A stretch of 64,000 nucleotides of DNA from an uncultured Bacteroidia bacterium (GTDB lineage: Bacteria; Bacteroidota; Bacteroidia; Bacteroidales; UBA932): positions 1-64,000 of the forward strand of contig CACZMF010000006.1 of NCBI GenBank assembly GCA_902782225.1, read 5' to 3'. Shown here piece after piece: positions 38,156 through 46,989 of this stretch. The position numbers and the translations under genes were made by a program. The notes below the pieces were generated by a model. That model made no database searches. It was not told the origin of the DNA and saw nothing but the letters and a program-made list of their open reading frames with translations. The stretch's first letter is position 1; every line of letters begins with the position of its first letter.

Positions 38156-40783
38156 ATGCTTAGCTTCCTGACCACATTTGCGGCGGCACTCGCCGTCCTG
38201 ACGCCGTTCGTCAATCCGTTCGTGGGCACCGACGCCCACGGCCACACTTTCCCCGGAGCATGCGTGCCGTTCGGCATGGTGCAGCTCAGCCCCGACACGC
38301 GCCCGAAGGCCGGCGACTGGGACGGCTGCAGCGGCTACCACTACTCCGACAGCCTGATCTACGGCTTCAGCCACACCCACCTCTCCGGCACCGGCTGCGA
38401 CGACTGGTGCGATGTGCTCATAACCCCCGGCAGCGGCCCCTGGTCCTTCTCCCACGCCAATGAGAAGGCGGAACCGGGCTACTACGAAGTCCTGCTGGAG
38501 CGCGGCTCAGAGAAGGTGCTGGCCCGGATGACCGCAGGAAGACGCACCGGAATCCACGAATACTCCTTCCGAGGCGGCACCAAAGCCGTCCTGACGCTGG
38601 ACCTGCGCCACCGCGACCCGCTCGACAGTTTCGTCATCCACCACGGCCCCGACTGGATCAGCGGCTGCCGCGTCTCGAGCAGCTGGGCGCGCGGCCAGCA
38701 CGTCTATTTCTACATAAAGTTCTCATCCAAAGCCAGTTGCGCGCTCACGGACGGCGGCCGCAAGGCGACGCTCACCTTCGACCGCAGCAAGGTGACCCTC
38801 CGCGCCGCCATCTCCAGCGTCTCCGAAGAAGGCGCAAAGGCCAACCTGAAATCCGAATACCCCTGTTCGTTCAAGGCCGCCCGCAGGAAGGCCGCCCGCG
38901 AATGGAACTCCTACCTGGGCCTGCTGAAGTGCCCCTACAGCGACACCGAACACCAAAAACGCTTCTACACAGCCCTCTACCACACCGGCATCCACCCGTC
39001 GCTCTACTCCGACGCCGACGGCCGCTACCGCGGTATGGACGGCAAGATCCACAAGGCCGAAGGCTGGGAGCGCTACACCGTGTTCAGCACCTGGGACACC
39101 TTCCGCGGCGAGCATCCGCTGCTCTTCGAAATCCAGCCGGAACGCAGCGTGGACTTCATCCGCTCCATGATTTCGGTTTACGAAGAGAACGGCAAACTCC
39201 CCGTCTGGGAGCTCTCCGGCTGGGAAACCGACTGCATGATAGGCTACAACTCCGCCCCGGTGATCGCCGACGCAGTGGCGCGCGGACTGGGCGGCTTCGA
39301 CGTGGAAAAGGCCTACGAAGCCATGGTAGCGAGCTCCCTGCGCCCAGAGTACGGCATGGAAAGCTTCCGCCGCAACGGCCTCGTGCTTGCGGACGACGAA
39401 CACGAGAGCGTGTCCAAGACCCTGGAGTTCGCCTACGACGACTGGTGTGTGGCGCAGGTGGCGAAGCATCTTGGCAAAACCGCTGATTACCAGAAATATA
39501 TGGAGTCCGCCCAGTACTGGCGCAACGTCCTCGACCCGGAGACCGGCTTCATGCGGGCCCGTCTGAACGGCCGCTGGTACTCCCCCTTCGACCCCCGCGA
39601 GGTCAACAACAACTACACCGAAGCCAACTCATGGCAGTACAGCTTCTTCGTGCCGCAGGACATCCCCGGGCTCATCGAGGCCCTCGGCGGCCCGGAAGCA
39701 TTCGAGGCCCGGCTCGACGGCCTTTTCTCCGCCCCTGAAGGCACCACCGGCCGCACCCAGGCCGACATCACCGGCTGCATCGGCCAGTACGCCCACGGCA
39801 ACGAACCCAGCCACCACATCCCCTTCCTCTACAACGCCGTCGGACGCCCCGACAAGGCGCAGGCCACCGTGGACCGCATCCTGGAGACCCTCTACAGCTC
39901 CGCCCCCGACGGCCTGTGCGGCAACGACGACTGCGGCCAGATGTCGGCGTGGTATGTCCTAGCCTCCCTCGGCCGATATCCTGTATGCCCAGGTCTGGGC
40001 ATACAGGATGACATACAATCCCCCTGCACCCCCAGGGGACTGAGGGGCGAACCCCTCAGACTCCCCCAAAATCCAACGGCGGCAATAATCACAAACCCGT
40101 ACTTCATATCGGACAGCGACATCTTCACGGACTCGCTCACGGTCAGGATAGGCGGCGAGGGCCAGCTGTTCTGGAGAGTGGCGGGAATGAAGGAATTCCG
40201 TCCGTACAGCAGCGGAGCAAAGATCATAGTCAAGCACGGATGCATCCTCGAGGCCTACGCCGAAAGGGACTGCAAACGCAGTTTCACCACACGCTGCCAG
40301 CTGCATAAAGCATTCAGCGACAGGGACATCGACATCCATTCCCGCTGCAGCGGGCAGTACACCGCCGGCGGCCCGAGAGGCCTTATCGACGACCGCCGTG
40401 GCAGCGTGAACTGGCGCACCGGAGGCTGGCAGGGCTACCAGGGCACCGACTTCGAGGCCGTGGTGGACCTGAGGGAAGAAAAACTCATCGAAACCGCCTC
40501 CGCCGGCTTCCTGCAGGACGCCCGTTCCTGGATCTGGATGCCGAAGGACGTGGAGTTCCTGGTCTCCACAGACGGCTCCGACTGGACGTCCGTCGCCACC
40601 ATCCCCACCCCCGTCGCGGAGCGCGATATGAAGATACAGACCTGGGAATGCAGTACGCCCGTCGGCCGCCGCGCCCGCTACGTGATGGTCCGCGCCCGCA
40701 ACTTCGGCACCATCCCGGAATGGCACCCCGGCGCCGGCTACCCCGCCTTCATTTTCATCGACGAAATCACAGTAAATATTTAA
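38156..40783 (+). CDS. GH92-like alpha-mannosidase with altered C-terminal region
   Basis: The start is the ATG at 38156, which begins a signal peptide (MLSFLTTFAAALAVLTPF); an upstream in-frame GTG is unlikely. A possible promoter, TTG (38117-38119) with TAACTTTA (38140-38147), sits almost on the start. GH92 motifs are 'VNPFVGTDAHGHTFPGACVPFGMVQLSPDT', 'GFSHTHLSGTGC', 'FSTWDTFRGEHPLL', 'NNYTEANSWQYSFFVPQD', 'YAHGNEPSHHIPFLYN' and 'GNDDCGQMSAWYVLASLGRYPVCPG'. After that the usual GH92 C-terminal beta segment ('SGxYxIGSPL') is missing: a repeat element (39978-40073) is read in frame, and the rest is a chitobiase-like segment plus an F5/8-type C domain (~715-875, 'VVDLREEKLIETASAGFLQD', 'VEFLVSTDGSDW'). 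GH92 enzymes remove alpha-mannose; activity here is uncertain. Confidence 0.82.
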   Translation: MLSFLTTFAAALAVLTPFVNPFVGTDAHGHTFPGACVPFGMVQLSPDTRPKAGDWDGCSGYHYSDSLIYGFSHTHLSGTGCDDWCDVLITPGSGPWSFSHANEKAEPGYYEVLLERGSEKVLARMTAGRRTGIHEYSFRGGTKAVLTLDLRHRDPLDSFVIHHGPDWISGCRVSSSWARGQHVYFYIKFSSKASCALTDGGRKATLTFDRSKVTLRAAISSVSEEGAKANLKSEYPCSFKAARRKAAREWNSYLGLLKCPYSDTEHQKRFYTALYHTGIHPSLYSDADGRYRGMDGKIHKAEGWERYTVFSTWDTFRGEHPLLFEIQPERSVDFIRSMISVYEENGKLPVWELSGWETDCMIGYNSAPVIADAVARGLGGFDVEKAYEAMVASSLRPEYGMESFRRNGLVLADDEHESVSKTLEFAYDDWCVAQVAKHLGKTADYQKYMESAQYWRNVLDPETGFMRARLNGRWYSPFDPREVNNNYTEANSWQYSFFVPQDIPGLIEALGGPEAFEARLDGLFSAPEGTTGRTQADITGCIGQYAHGNEPSHHIPFLYNAVGRPDKAQATVDRILETLYSSAPDGLCGNDDCGQMSAWYVLASLGRYPVCPGLGIQDDIQSPCTPRGLRGEPLRLPQNPTAAIITNPYFISDSDIFTDSLTVRIGGEGQLFWRVAGMKEFRPYSSGAKIIVKHGCILEAYAERDCKRSFTTRCQLHKAFSDRDIDIHSRCSGQYTAGGPRGLIDDRRGSVNWRTGGWQGYQGTDFEAVVDLREEKLIETASAGFLQDARSWIWMPKDVEFLVSTDGSDWTSVATIPTPVAERDMKIQTWECSTPVGRRARYVMVRARNFGTIPEWHPGAGYPAFIFIDEITVNI
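39978..40073 (+). repeat. dispersed repeat element lying in frame inside the GH92 gene
   Basis: A perfect inverted repeat (39978-39992 with 39995-40009, 15-bp arms) is followed by a 23-bp block (40018-40040) identical to the reverse complement of 58047-58069 near hppA. Next comes a hairpin CTGAGGGG/CCCCTCAG (40040-40047, 40052-40059) in the position of the GGGGGG/CCCCCC hairpin of that second site. It adds about 32 codons without breaking the frame. Confidence 0.75.
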
Positions 40784-40794
40784 TCATCAATTAT

Positions 40795-41445
40795 ATGGAA
40801 AAGAAAATTTTAGACTTTTTCTCCGGGATCGGAAAGAGCCTGGGAAGTGGAAAACTGAATCTGGGAAGCCTGCTGCAGAAAGCAGGGGTGACCGATGCCA
40901 TCAACAGGACCAAGGCGCAGGTGCACGCACAGGCGCAGGCGCAGACCCACACGCAGACCTACACCTTCCAGACCCTCCCCAAGACGGTCGCGGAGCTCCA
41001 GGCCCTGCCGGAGGCGGCCATGAACGACGTCTATGCCGTCGCCGCCCTGAGCGTCCTCGCCCTGATGCGCTTCGAGGAAAGCCGGGCTGACGCCGTGGAA
41101 ATGCTCAACTTCCTGAAGGGCCCAGACGACATGTCTCCCACCGAGCTTCAGCAGATTTCCGACCGCTTCATGGACGGCAAATTCTACAAGGTCCGTTCCT
41201 TCTTCGAAGGCGCCACGCCCGCCAACAACTACAGCCCGGCTCAGCCCTTCCGGATCCAGGTGAGTTCCAATCCGTATTCTTTTGAAAACGAAGGCTGGGC
41301 CACCCTCTATATGCATTCCGGAGGCGCCGACAACCCCCGCCCCATACGGCTCCGTATGAAGCCCAGCACGGGACAGTGGTTTATGGTGGAGATCCAGTAC
41401 CTCGGCGACATCCGCATCCCCGCCGCCGAAGACAAGTGGCGCTAG
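40795..41445 (+). CDS. DUF6935-like protein, unknown function
   Basis: The 216-residue product starts at the ATG at 40795 (MEKKILDFFSGIGKSLGSGK). The N-terminal ~50 residues are variable with a Gln/Ala/Thr-rich stretch. Then comes a conserved module, 'LPKTVAELQALPEAAMNDVYAVAAL' in two parts, 'MLNFLKGPDDMSPTELQQISDRF', 'YKVRSFFEGATPANNYSPAQPF', 'GADNPRPIRLRMKPSTGQWF' and 'LGDIRIP', which I recognise as the DUF6935 type seen in gut Firmicutes and Bacteroidota. There is no signal peptide, so it is cytoplasmic. It follows GH92 by 11 bp. A degraded second copy lies at 50215-50523. Confidence 0.75.
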   Translation: MEKKILDFFSGIGKSLGSGKLNLGSLLQKAGVTDAINRTKAQVHAQAQAQTHTQTYTFQTLPKTVAELQALPEAAMNDVYAVAALSVLALMRFEESRADAVEMLNFLKGPDDMSPTELQQISDRFMDGKFYKVRSFFEGATPANNYSPAQPFRIQVSSNPYSFENEGWATLYMHSGGADNPRPIRLRMKPSTGQWFMVEIQYLGDIRIPAAEDKWR

Positions 41446-41476
41446 ACTGACTACGGTTTTTCTGTGATAATCCCGT

Positions 41477-41513
41477 CTCCGCAATCCGGGCATAAGCCGC
41501 CCAGGTTGCGGAG
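41477..41513. terminator. hairpin between convergent genes
   Basis: CTCCGCAA (41477-41484) pairs with TTGCGGAG (41506-41513), with further GGGC/GCCC pairing inside. It sits between the DUF6935-like gene and a leftward gene ending at 41521, so it can serve both directions. Confidence 0.55.
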
Positions 41514-41520
41514 CTTGGGT

Positions 41521-42366
41521 TTATTGCTTTCCGTGCCGTTCTTCCAAATACTTTTGCTTACCCGGGAAAGCAATACTCCCAAATGCCGGACCACCGTAAA
41601 CAAAACAAACGTGAGGATTAAACGCTATTCTTGAACAGTCCTCAGCATCTACCGCTTCCATTTCGGCTTCCGTCATTGCATCTTTATGGATGTCATAGTA
41701 ATAGGCAGACGCCAGATCTCGCCTGAACATCAAAGTTGCCACATTGTATGTTCCATCCTTTTTGACTATACTTATGGAGTGGCACTTTGCCTTAAAAAGC
41801 CGGTCGCGAATAGCATTAAGTTTTTCTCGATTGAGACCAATTTCCGCCGAAAGCGAATCGACTTTATCTCTTGAAGGATTCCAAGTACTAACCCAGTTAC
41901 CCTCTTTCCCAATGTGGAATAATTCCACACTGCCATTATCTTTGAACTCAATATCCAACCCCATTCCTTCCTCCAGGCAAGACAGGGTATAATCTATGGC
42001 CTGCTCAATCTCCGAAGAATGTATGCAATAGTTCTTTTCCAGCTTTTCCACATCAACACGACCATTAATCAGCAGAAAGCCAGATATAACCAACAAGCCT
42101 ATTCCCGCTCCGGAGAGTCCCTTCAACAGGTTTTTTCTTGGATCTTTTGAGGAAAAAGACGAAATAAAACCCGCAAAATCAAGGATGAAGACAGGAAGGA
42201 TAACTATAATTGAGAAGGCGCTTATTATAAAAATGACAAACTTTGCTCCTTCTCCAAGCATCATAGTCACACACCAAACCAAATCTATGAGCAAAGCCAC
42301 TGAAGCGACTACCAAAGAAAAGGTTACCCAACCACTATGTTTAATATTTCTTTCCATCATTTTCAT
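41521..42366 (-). CDS. membrane protein of unknown function
   Basis: The 281-residue protein has three hydrophobic segments in its first ~105 residues (VTFSLVVASVALLIDLVWCV; FVIFIISAFSIIVILPVFIL; AGIGLLVISGFLLI) and a soluble C-terminal domain of ~170 residues with 'MGLDIEFKDNGSVELFHIG' and 'VATLMFRRDLASAYYYDIH'. I do not recognise the family. It is the last of several leftward genes and looks AT-richer than the surrounding core. Confidence 0.55.
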   Translation of the reverse strand: MKMMERNIKHSGWVTFSLVVASVALLIDLVWCVTMMLGEGAKFVIFIISAFSIIVILPVFILDFAGFISSFSSKDPRKNLLKGLSGAGIGLLVISGFLLINGRVDVEKLEKNYCIHSSEIEQAIDYTLSCLEEGMGLDIEFKDNGSVELFHIGKEGNWVSTWNPSRDKVDSLSAEIGLNREKLNAIRDRLFKAKCHSISIVKKDGTYNVATLMFRRDLASAYYYDIHKDAMTEAEMEAVDAEDCSRIAFNPHVCFVYGGPAFGSIAFPGKQKYLEERHGKQ

Positions 42367-42415
42367 TATACTTTGACTATTGTCAAGTATTTAGAAATAG
42401 AGCAAAAAAGATGTC

Positions 42416-43015
42416 CTATTCATAATTCGTGTATTTTACGCTTCCATCCTTTCCAAGGACAGTCATCTTCACCTTGGTTGGATACAACGTGTCTCGGTTA
42501 TATATAGAATCTTCCTTGGACGGCGGCACGTTTTCAAGGTAAAAATAGCGCCCTTGTTTCATAAGAGAATCTTCTAGTGTCCAAACATTCAATATAGATT
42601 CATACTTCTGCCGTTTTTGTTCTTCACTTACCGTGAATATCCGTTTTGCTTTTCTTTTGTAAAGCAATGGCCTTGTTATTTTATCTCCAGCAACCAAAAC
42701 AGTCCCATTCTGAAAGTAAACTCTTGTCAAAAGCCAAGAAGACAGGTCCTTGTATCCTACTGATACTTTATCTACCTCCTCATTGTCTTCTATAAAATAC
42801 AAATCAATATGACCGTCTTTGTTCACTCTTTTCAAAACCATTCCATCTAATTCATACATGCGGACGTCCCTATCGATTGCTGAATCCCCCAGGTTCCACA
42901 CAACATAAAAGAAGTAACCGCAAACATACAGACAAAACAAAACAACCAAACCGGAAGCACAAAGCCCAAGCAATAACAATATGCTTTTAATCTTATTTCT
43001 ACCGTTGCCATTCAT
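42416..43015 (-). CDS. membrane-anchored protein of unknown function
   Basis: The 199-residue protein has one N-terminal transmembrane helix (IKSILLLLGLCASGLVVLFCLYVCGYFFYVV) followed by a soluble domain with 'MYELDGMVLKRVNKDGHIDLYFIED'. No family recognised. It lies 49 bp upstream of the previous membrane-protein gene and about 70 bp after the next, all leftward. Confidence 0.5.
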   Translation of the reverse strand: MNGNGRNKIKSILLLLGLCASGLVVLFCLYVCGYFFYVVWNLGDSAIDRDVRMYELDGMVLKRVNKDGHIDLYFIEDNEEVDKVSVGYKDLSSWLLTRVYFQNGTVLVAGDKITRPLLYKRKAKRIFTVSEEQKRQKYESILNVWTLEDSLMKQGRYFYLENVPPSKEDSIYNRDTLYPTKVKMTVLGKDGSVKYTNYE

Positions 43016-43087
43016 ATTAAGAGTCTTTTGGTTATCTTTACGCCTTCATCTTCATCAACGAAATCAACGTGAACATATAGCGCCTCA

Positions 43088-43939
43088 CTACTCCTGAATT
43101 TCATTATCAATCACGAACCAATAAAAAGAATTGACTTTTACACCACGAAATGTGGCTGGCTCGAATTTGTATTTACAGATTTCTTCAGTTATTTTTTTTG
43201 CTTTTATGTATTGATCAGCCAGTGGGAGTTCTTGTCCAACTCTGTCTATGGACACAGTGCCATTTCGTGAAATCCGCAGAACAACGCCTATCAATCCCGT
43301 GAATTGATACTTCACAATTAGCCGTCTCAGTATAGTCTCAAAGGCTGCTTCGCCAAGAGCAAATGTGCCTCTAAGTAAAAAATCTTCATCGTTCAGATAG
43401 TATTCTTCTCGGCTCGACTCTGGATAGTATCTTAATACTATTGAGCTTATATCATCAATACTATTATCACTATTGATCTCGGTTACTTTCCACGTGTGAA
43501 TTGAAGAATATGTCGTGTCCGGGCGAAAGACAATATTCCAGCTGGCCGGATCGTATTCATAACAGCCTAACTTTTTTAACTTCCTTGGGTGACTAACATT
43601 GCTTTCATAGAACATTGTTTTGACTGGTCCAAATACCAGAACTTCTTTGTCTTTCACTCTTGTTTTTCCAACATAATCATCTGGAGAAAAAGGCCATAAC
43701 TCATCACCATAATGAGTCGCCCCATCCCACCAAATTGATAAATATATCCTGGTGGGGCCTTGGAAACTTCTCAAGAATAATAAATCATCTTCTTTTGTTA
43801 AATCTTGATGTGCCTCAATATACTTTGCGACCAACTCTTCCGTCATCGGAGATAACGTCACTGTTTCATCCGAACACGAAACGCCAAATAGCAATAAACT
43901 GCAGCAAAGAAAAGCAGCGGATAAAGCATGAGCTTTCAT
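43088..43939 (-). CDS. lipoprotein of unknown function
   Basis: The 283-residue product has a lipoprotein signal (AFLCCSLLLFGVSC, Cys22). The mature part begins 'SDETVTLSPMTEELVAKYIEAHQ' and includes 'YLSIWWDGATHYGDELWPFSPDDYVG'. The C-terminal part ('TILRRLIVKYQFTGLIGVVLRISRNGTVSIDRVGQELP') resembles a TonB-C-like alpha/beta segment, but this is uncertain. Unknown role. Confidence 0.5.
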   Translation of the reverse strand: MKAHALSAAFLCCSLLLFGVSCSDETVTLSPMTEELVAKYIEAHQDLTKEDDLLFLRSFQGPTRIYLSIWWDGATHYGDELWPFSPDDYVGKTRVKDKEVLVFGPVKTMFYESNVSHPRKLKKLGCYEYDPASWNIVFRPDTTYSSIHTWKVTEINSDNSIDDISSIVLRYYPESSREEYYLNDEDFLLRGTFALGEAAFETILRRLIVKYQFTGLIGVVLRISRNGTVSIDRVGQELPLADQYIKAKKITEEICKYKFEPATFRGVKVNSFYWFVIDNEIQE

Positions 43940-43996
43940 GATAAAAACGCTTGAACCGCCATGACCGCTATTGTCAATCCACTTCTATCTGATTAA

Positions 43997-44497
43997 TTAA
44001 AAGAATACTCTATTGATAATTAGAGTATGAGATTTATCTGCACTATCTACCCACTGAAGAGTAATTTCACATTTAAGATTATACTGCGCAGGCGTAGTTT
44101 TGGTCGGGACATCGCTTTGAATCCATCCGGAGGCGCGTCCTTTATATTTTGTTGCGTTAACGGTAACCTCAACAATCGAATCAAATAAAACATCTCCAAC
44201 ACTACCTGAAAGCATAATCTCTGATGTAGCGATTCCTGCTACATCAGTATTCTTGGCTAGAGTTCCACTATTCTGCAATAACGTGAATTGAAGACTGTTA
44301 TTCGATTTCTGGATACAATTGAAGATTGTAAATTGATCCCCAAAAGATTCTCCATCAAAAAGCCCTTCTGCGTGATAAGAATTGATAGACGTGACAGAAC
44401 CAGCTAGCGTCTTGGCATTTTGCTCAATTCTCCAGGAATCAGTACATGAAACTAAAAAGAAACAGATAAGTGATATTATTGGAACTATCTTTTTCAT
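43997..44497 (-). CDS. lipoprotein of unknown function
   Basis: The 166-residue product starts MKKIVPIISLICFFLVSC, a lipoprotein signal with Cys18, and continues as a beta-rich domain ('FTIFNCIQKSNNSLQFTLLQN', 'IVEVTVNATKYKGRASGWIQ', 'YNLKCEITLQWVDSAD'). No family recognised. It lies between the preceding lipoprotein gene and the LRR gene. Confidence 0.5.
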   Translation of the reverse strand: MKKIVPIISLICFFLVSCTDSWRIEQNAKTLAGSVTSINSYHAEGLFDGESFGDQFTIFNCIQKSNNSLQFTLLQNSGTLAKNTDVAGIATSEIMLSGSVGDVLFDSIVEVTVNATKYKGRASGWIQSDVPTKTTPAQYNLKCEITLQWVDSADKSHTLIINRVFF

Positions 44498-44567
44498 TGT
44501 GATAGATGTATATTTTGCTCATTTAGATGGCGTATTTGTATGCTTCTTTTTTAATAGTGACCCTCGC

Positions 44568-46754
44568 TTACTCAGTTACAGGGCGGACCGAAAAGCCTCT
44601 GTCACGAAAATGCAAACCATTTATCCTTTCATTCATATGAAAGCGAATATGAAGCACCTCCATGCTACCCGAAAGCGAAGCAGATGCATAATGGCCATCA
44701 ACGCCAACATAACTAAGGTCAATACCAAAACGGTTTCCGGCCTTTGGAAGGAATATCCATTTGTCCGTGTACCCTTCCTTTTTGCCGAAAACTTTGAAAC
44801 CTTCAACGCCATTCAATGATGTTGGTTCCCATGCGCAGTTGCTCTGTATTTCATTCAACTCCTTCTTTGTTGGCATTCTCCAGGATCCGCCCCAGTGGGC
44901 CGTCGCAGCATCATCTTCTGGATACAATTCTGTTTTATCATCAACCGTTCCATAGTAGCTGTCAGTGTTGTATTTTGACAATGAAGTATATAAACTTCCG
45001 TTACACCATTTATATGTCTTTTCACTATAGTCCCACTTCTGCTCTGTCTCGCCCCAGGCAAAATATGCTCCCAAACCCTCTGGCGAAGACGCTCCTACAT
45101 TCCAACTTGCCCATTTCACCGATAGTCCAAGGTCCACAGCTTCGCCGACTATTCCGCCAACTGTTAAGTCTGCGGGATAGTCTTCAATAGGCCTTATCCT
45201 TTCCGCATAAACGCTCCAGTTCGGGCTTGTTTTATATGAATCCACCAACTCGGCAGGAACATACAAGAAGGTATAGGAAATACTGAATGCGGATTCATCT
45301 ATTGACACAACGTTCGGGGCCGGAAGAATAAGGTGGCGAAGGCCATAAAAAGCATCCCGGCCAATTTTAGTGACGCTGGAAGGTAACGTCAAAGAATAAT
45401 TGTTCCCCTCAAAGCCACACTTTAAAAAAGCATAAGTATCAATAAACTCTACATTAGCCGGCCAGTTAATCGTTGACAACTGTTTGCAATCTGCAAAGCA
45501 GCCGAACGGAATAGATGTTATACCGGACGGCAGGTCAATACTTGTCAGGCTGGAGCAACCGACAAAACACCATTTCGGAAGAGTTGTTATTTTGGATGGC
45601 AGGACTACGGTTTTCAATGACGAACAACGCTCAAATGAACCTAATTCCGTTATATTGTCCGGTATAATTATGCTCTCAAGGTTACTCAAGCCCTCAAACA
45701 CTCCTACCGTGGAAGACACGCCTGTAAAATACTTGATTTCATCAAACCTTGTGACTGTATTCCAGTCAGCAAACAGACCACTTAGGCTTGTGACCGCTGC
45801 GGCTTCCTCAAATGACACCTCGCAATCTCCATTGACGTCAAACCTTTCAACGCAAGCGCTTTTCGCAATCGGGTCAGCGAAGGAGATGAATGATTTCCCA
45901 CTATTTGGAGTATCTTTAAACAACAAGTCTTTATCCACATCAGATAAGGACCCGTAAACGCCGCGCTTTATTGCGACAGTTTTGCCTGTTGATATCGTTG
46001 CAGAAGTATTATCCTTGTAGAACACCATTGTAAATCCTCCCGCCAACTGTCCGGGGATCATTTCCATATAATACCACCTGCCCGTCTGAAACGCCTCCCC
46101 ATCCGGAGCTGTTAGAGTAATCAGGGACCTGCCTTCAGAAACTGCCCCGACAACAGGCCGCCCATCTTCAAATGTCATCTTGATCTTTCCGGCGATGGCT
46201 GTTTTGTTGTTGGCCTGGAAGGACACTTTCTTAATGCCTTCTTGCGTCAGAGAAAAGCGAAGACCACCGCAGACATTATAGAAAGAGAGGTTGAACCCTT
46301 CGGAACATGCGAGCGTAATATGTGTATTCCGCGCAAAAGACCCGGCCCGTCCGATTTGTGAAGCAGGAAGCAACGTTGTCACAGAGGAGCCATCGCAAGT
46401 GGCGCTTGACCAATATGGATACAACCCCCAAAGAATACTGTTGGTGCCGGCACCTTCTTCCGAGCCAATAACAACACCAACAATATTACCCTCAAAATCA
46501 GTCGAAGAAGCGAGGTCTGTATTTATAGACACAAAACGACTTGATCTCCCTTTCAGGAACACCTTAATCTCTTCATTTGGTTCCCAATATACTTGAAGAG
46601 CGCCTTCTTGAACGATTGTTTTTGTGCCCGTAGCTCCCTCAAGGGATGCGTGAATAGTAATTCGTGCCCCTTCTTCGCCAGTCATCTCAATGCGGCTTGA
46701 ACAGGCTGTTATTGCAAACAATGCAAATGCAAAGATTATTAAATGTGTTTTCAT
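44568..46754 (-). CDS. BspA-like LRR lipoprotein with fimbrillin-like N-terminus and FISUMP-like C-terminus
   Basis: The start is taken at the ATG at 46752-46754, which opens a lipoprotein signal (MKTHLIIFAFALFAITAC). Domains in order (728 residues): a fimbrillin-like beta domain (~20-260), a short dockerin-like loop ('FDVNGDCEVSFEEAAAV', ~315), BspA-type leucine-rich repeats (~345-510, 'LTSIDLPSGITSIPFGCFADCKQL' pattern) and a C-terminal C-type-lectin/FISUMP-like domain (~555-728, 'VDLGLSVKWASWNVGA', 'GGSWRMPTKKELNEI', ending 'RGFSVRPVTE'). It is probably a surface adhesin. The FISUMP-type domain can be a diversity-generating target, but no reverse transcriptase is present here. Confidence 0.72.
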   Translation of the reverse strand: MKTHLIIFAFALFAITACSSRIEMTGEEGARITIHASLEGATGTKTIVQEGALQVYWEPNEEIKVFLKGRSSRFVSINTDLASSTDFEGNIVGVVIGSEEGAGTNSILWGLYPYWSSATCDGSSVTTLLPASQIGRAGSFARNTHITLACSEGFNLSFYNVCGGLRFSLTQEGIKKVSFQANNKTAIAGKIKMTFEDGRPVVGAVSEGRSLITLTAPDGEAFQTGRWYYMEMIPGQLAGGFTMVFYKDNTSATISTGKTVAIKRGVYGSLSDVDKDLLFKDTPNSGKSFISFADPIAKSACVERFDVNGDCEVSFEEAAAVTSLSGLFADWNTVTRFDEIKYFTGVSSTVGVFEGLSNLESIIIPDNITELGSFERCSSLKTVVLPSKITTLPKWCFVGCSSLTSIDLPSGITSIPFGCFADCKQLSTINWPANVEFIDTYAFLKCGFEGNNYSLTLPSSVTKIGRDAFYGLRHLILPAPNVVSIDESAFSISYTFLYVPAELVDSYKTSPNWSVYAERIRPIEDYPADLTVGGIVGEAVDLGLSVKWASWNVGASSPEGLGAYFAWGETEQKWDYSEKTYKWCNGSLYTSLSKYNTDSYYGTVDDKTELYPEDDAATAHWGGSWRMPTKKELNEIQSNCAWEPTSLNGVEGFKVFGKKEGYTDKWIFLPKAGNRFGIDLSYVGVDGHYASASLSGSMEVLHIRFHMNERINGLHFRDRGFSVRPVTE

Positions 46755-46989
46755 AATCATTACAAATATATGGTTTTTCCGTCTCCAGTACAACTGACAT
46801 CCATGTTTCAACACTGCAAAGATACGGCGATTCTTCCAGTTTTGCGTAAATTAGTTTCTGAAGTATAGATTGTATATATTTGATAATAGGCCGGTTATGA
46901 TTATCGTTTCTTACACTCATGTAATTATGCCCTAAATCTCTATTTTTTTATTACCTTGCATCTGCTATTGTGTTATGTTTGTATAAACA

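Noticed and set aside
44568-46754. Diversity-generating retroelement target
   Set aside because: The C-terminal domain resembles such targets, but there is no reverse transcriptase, template repeat or accessory gene in the window.
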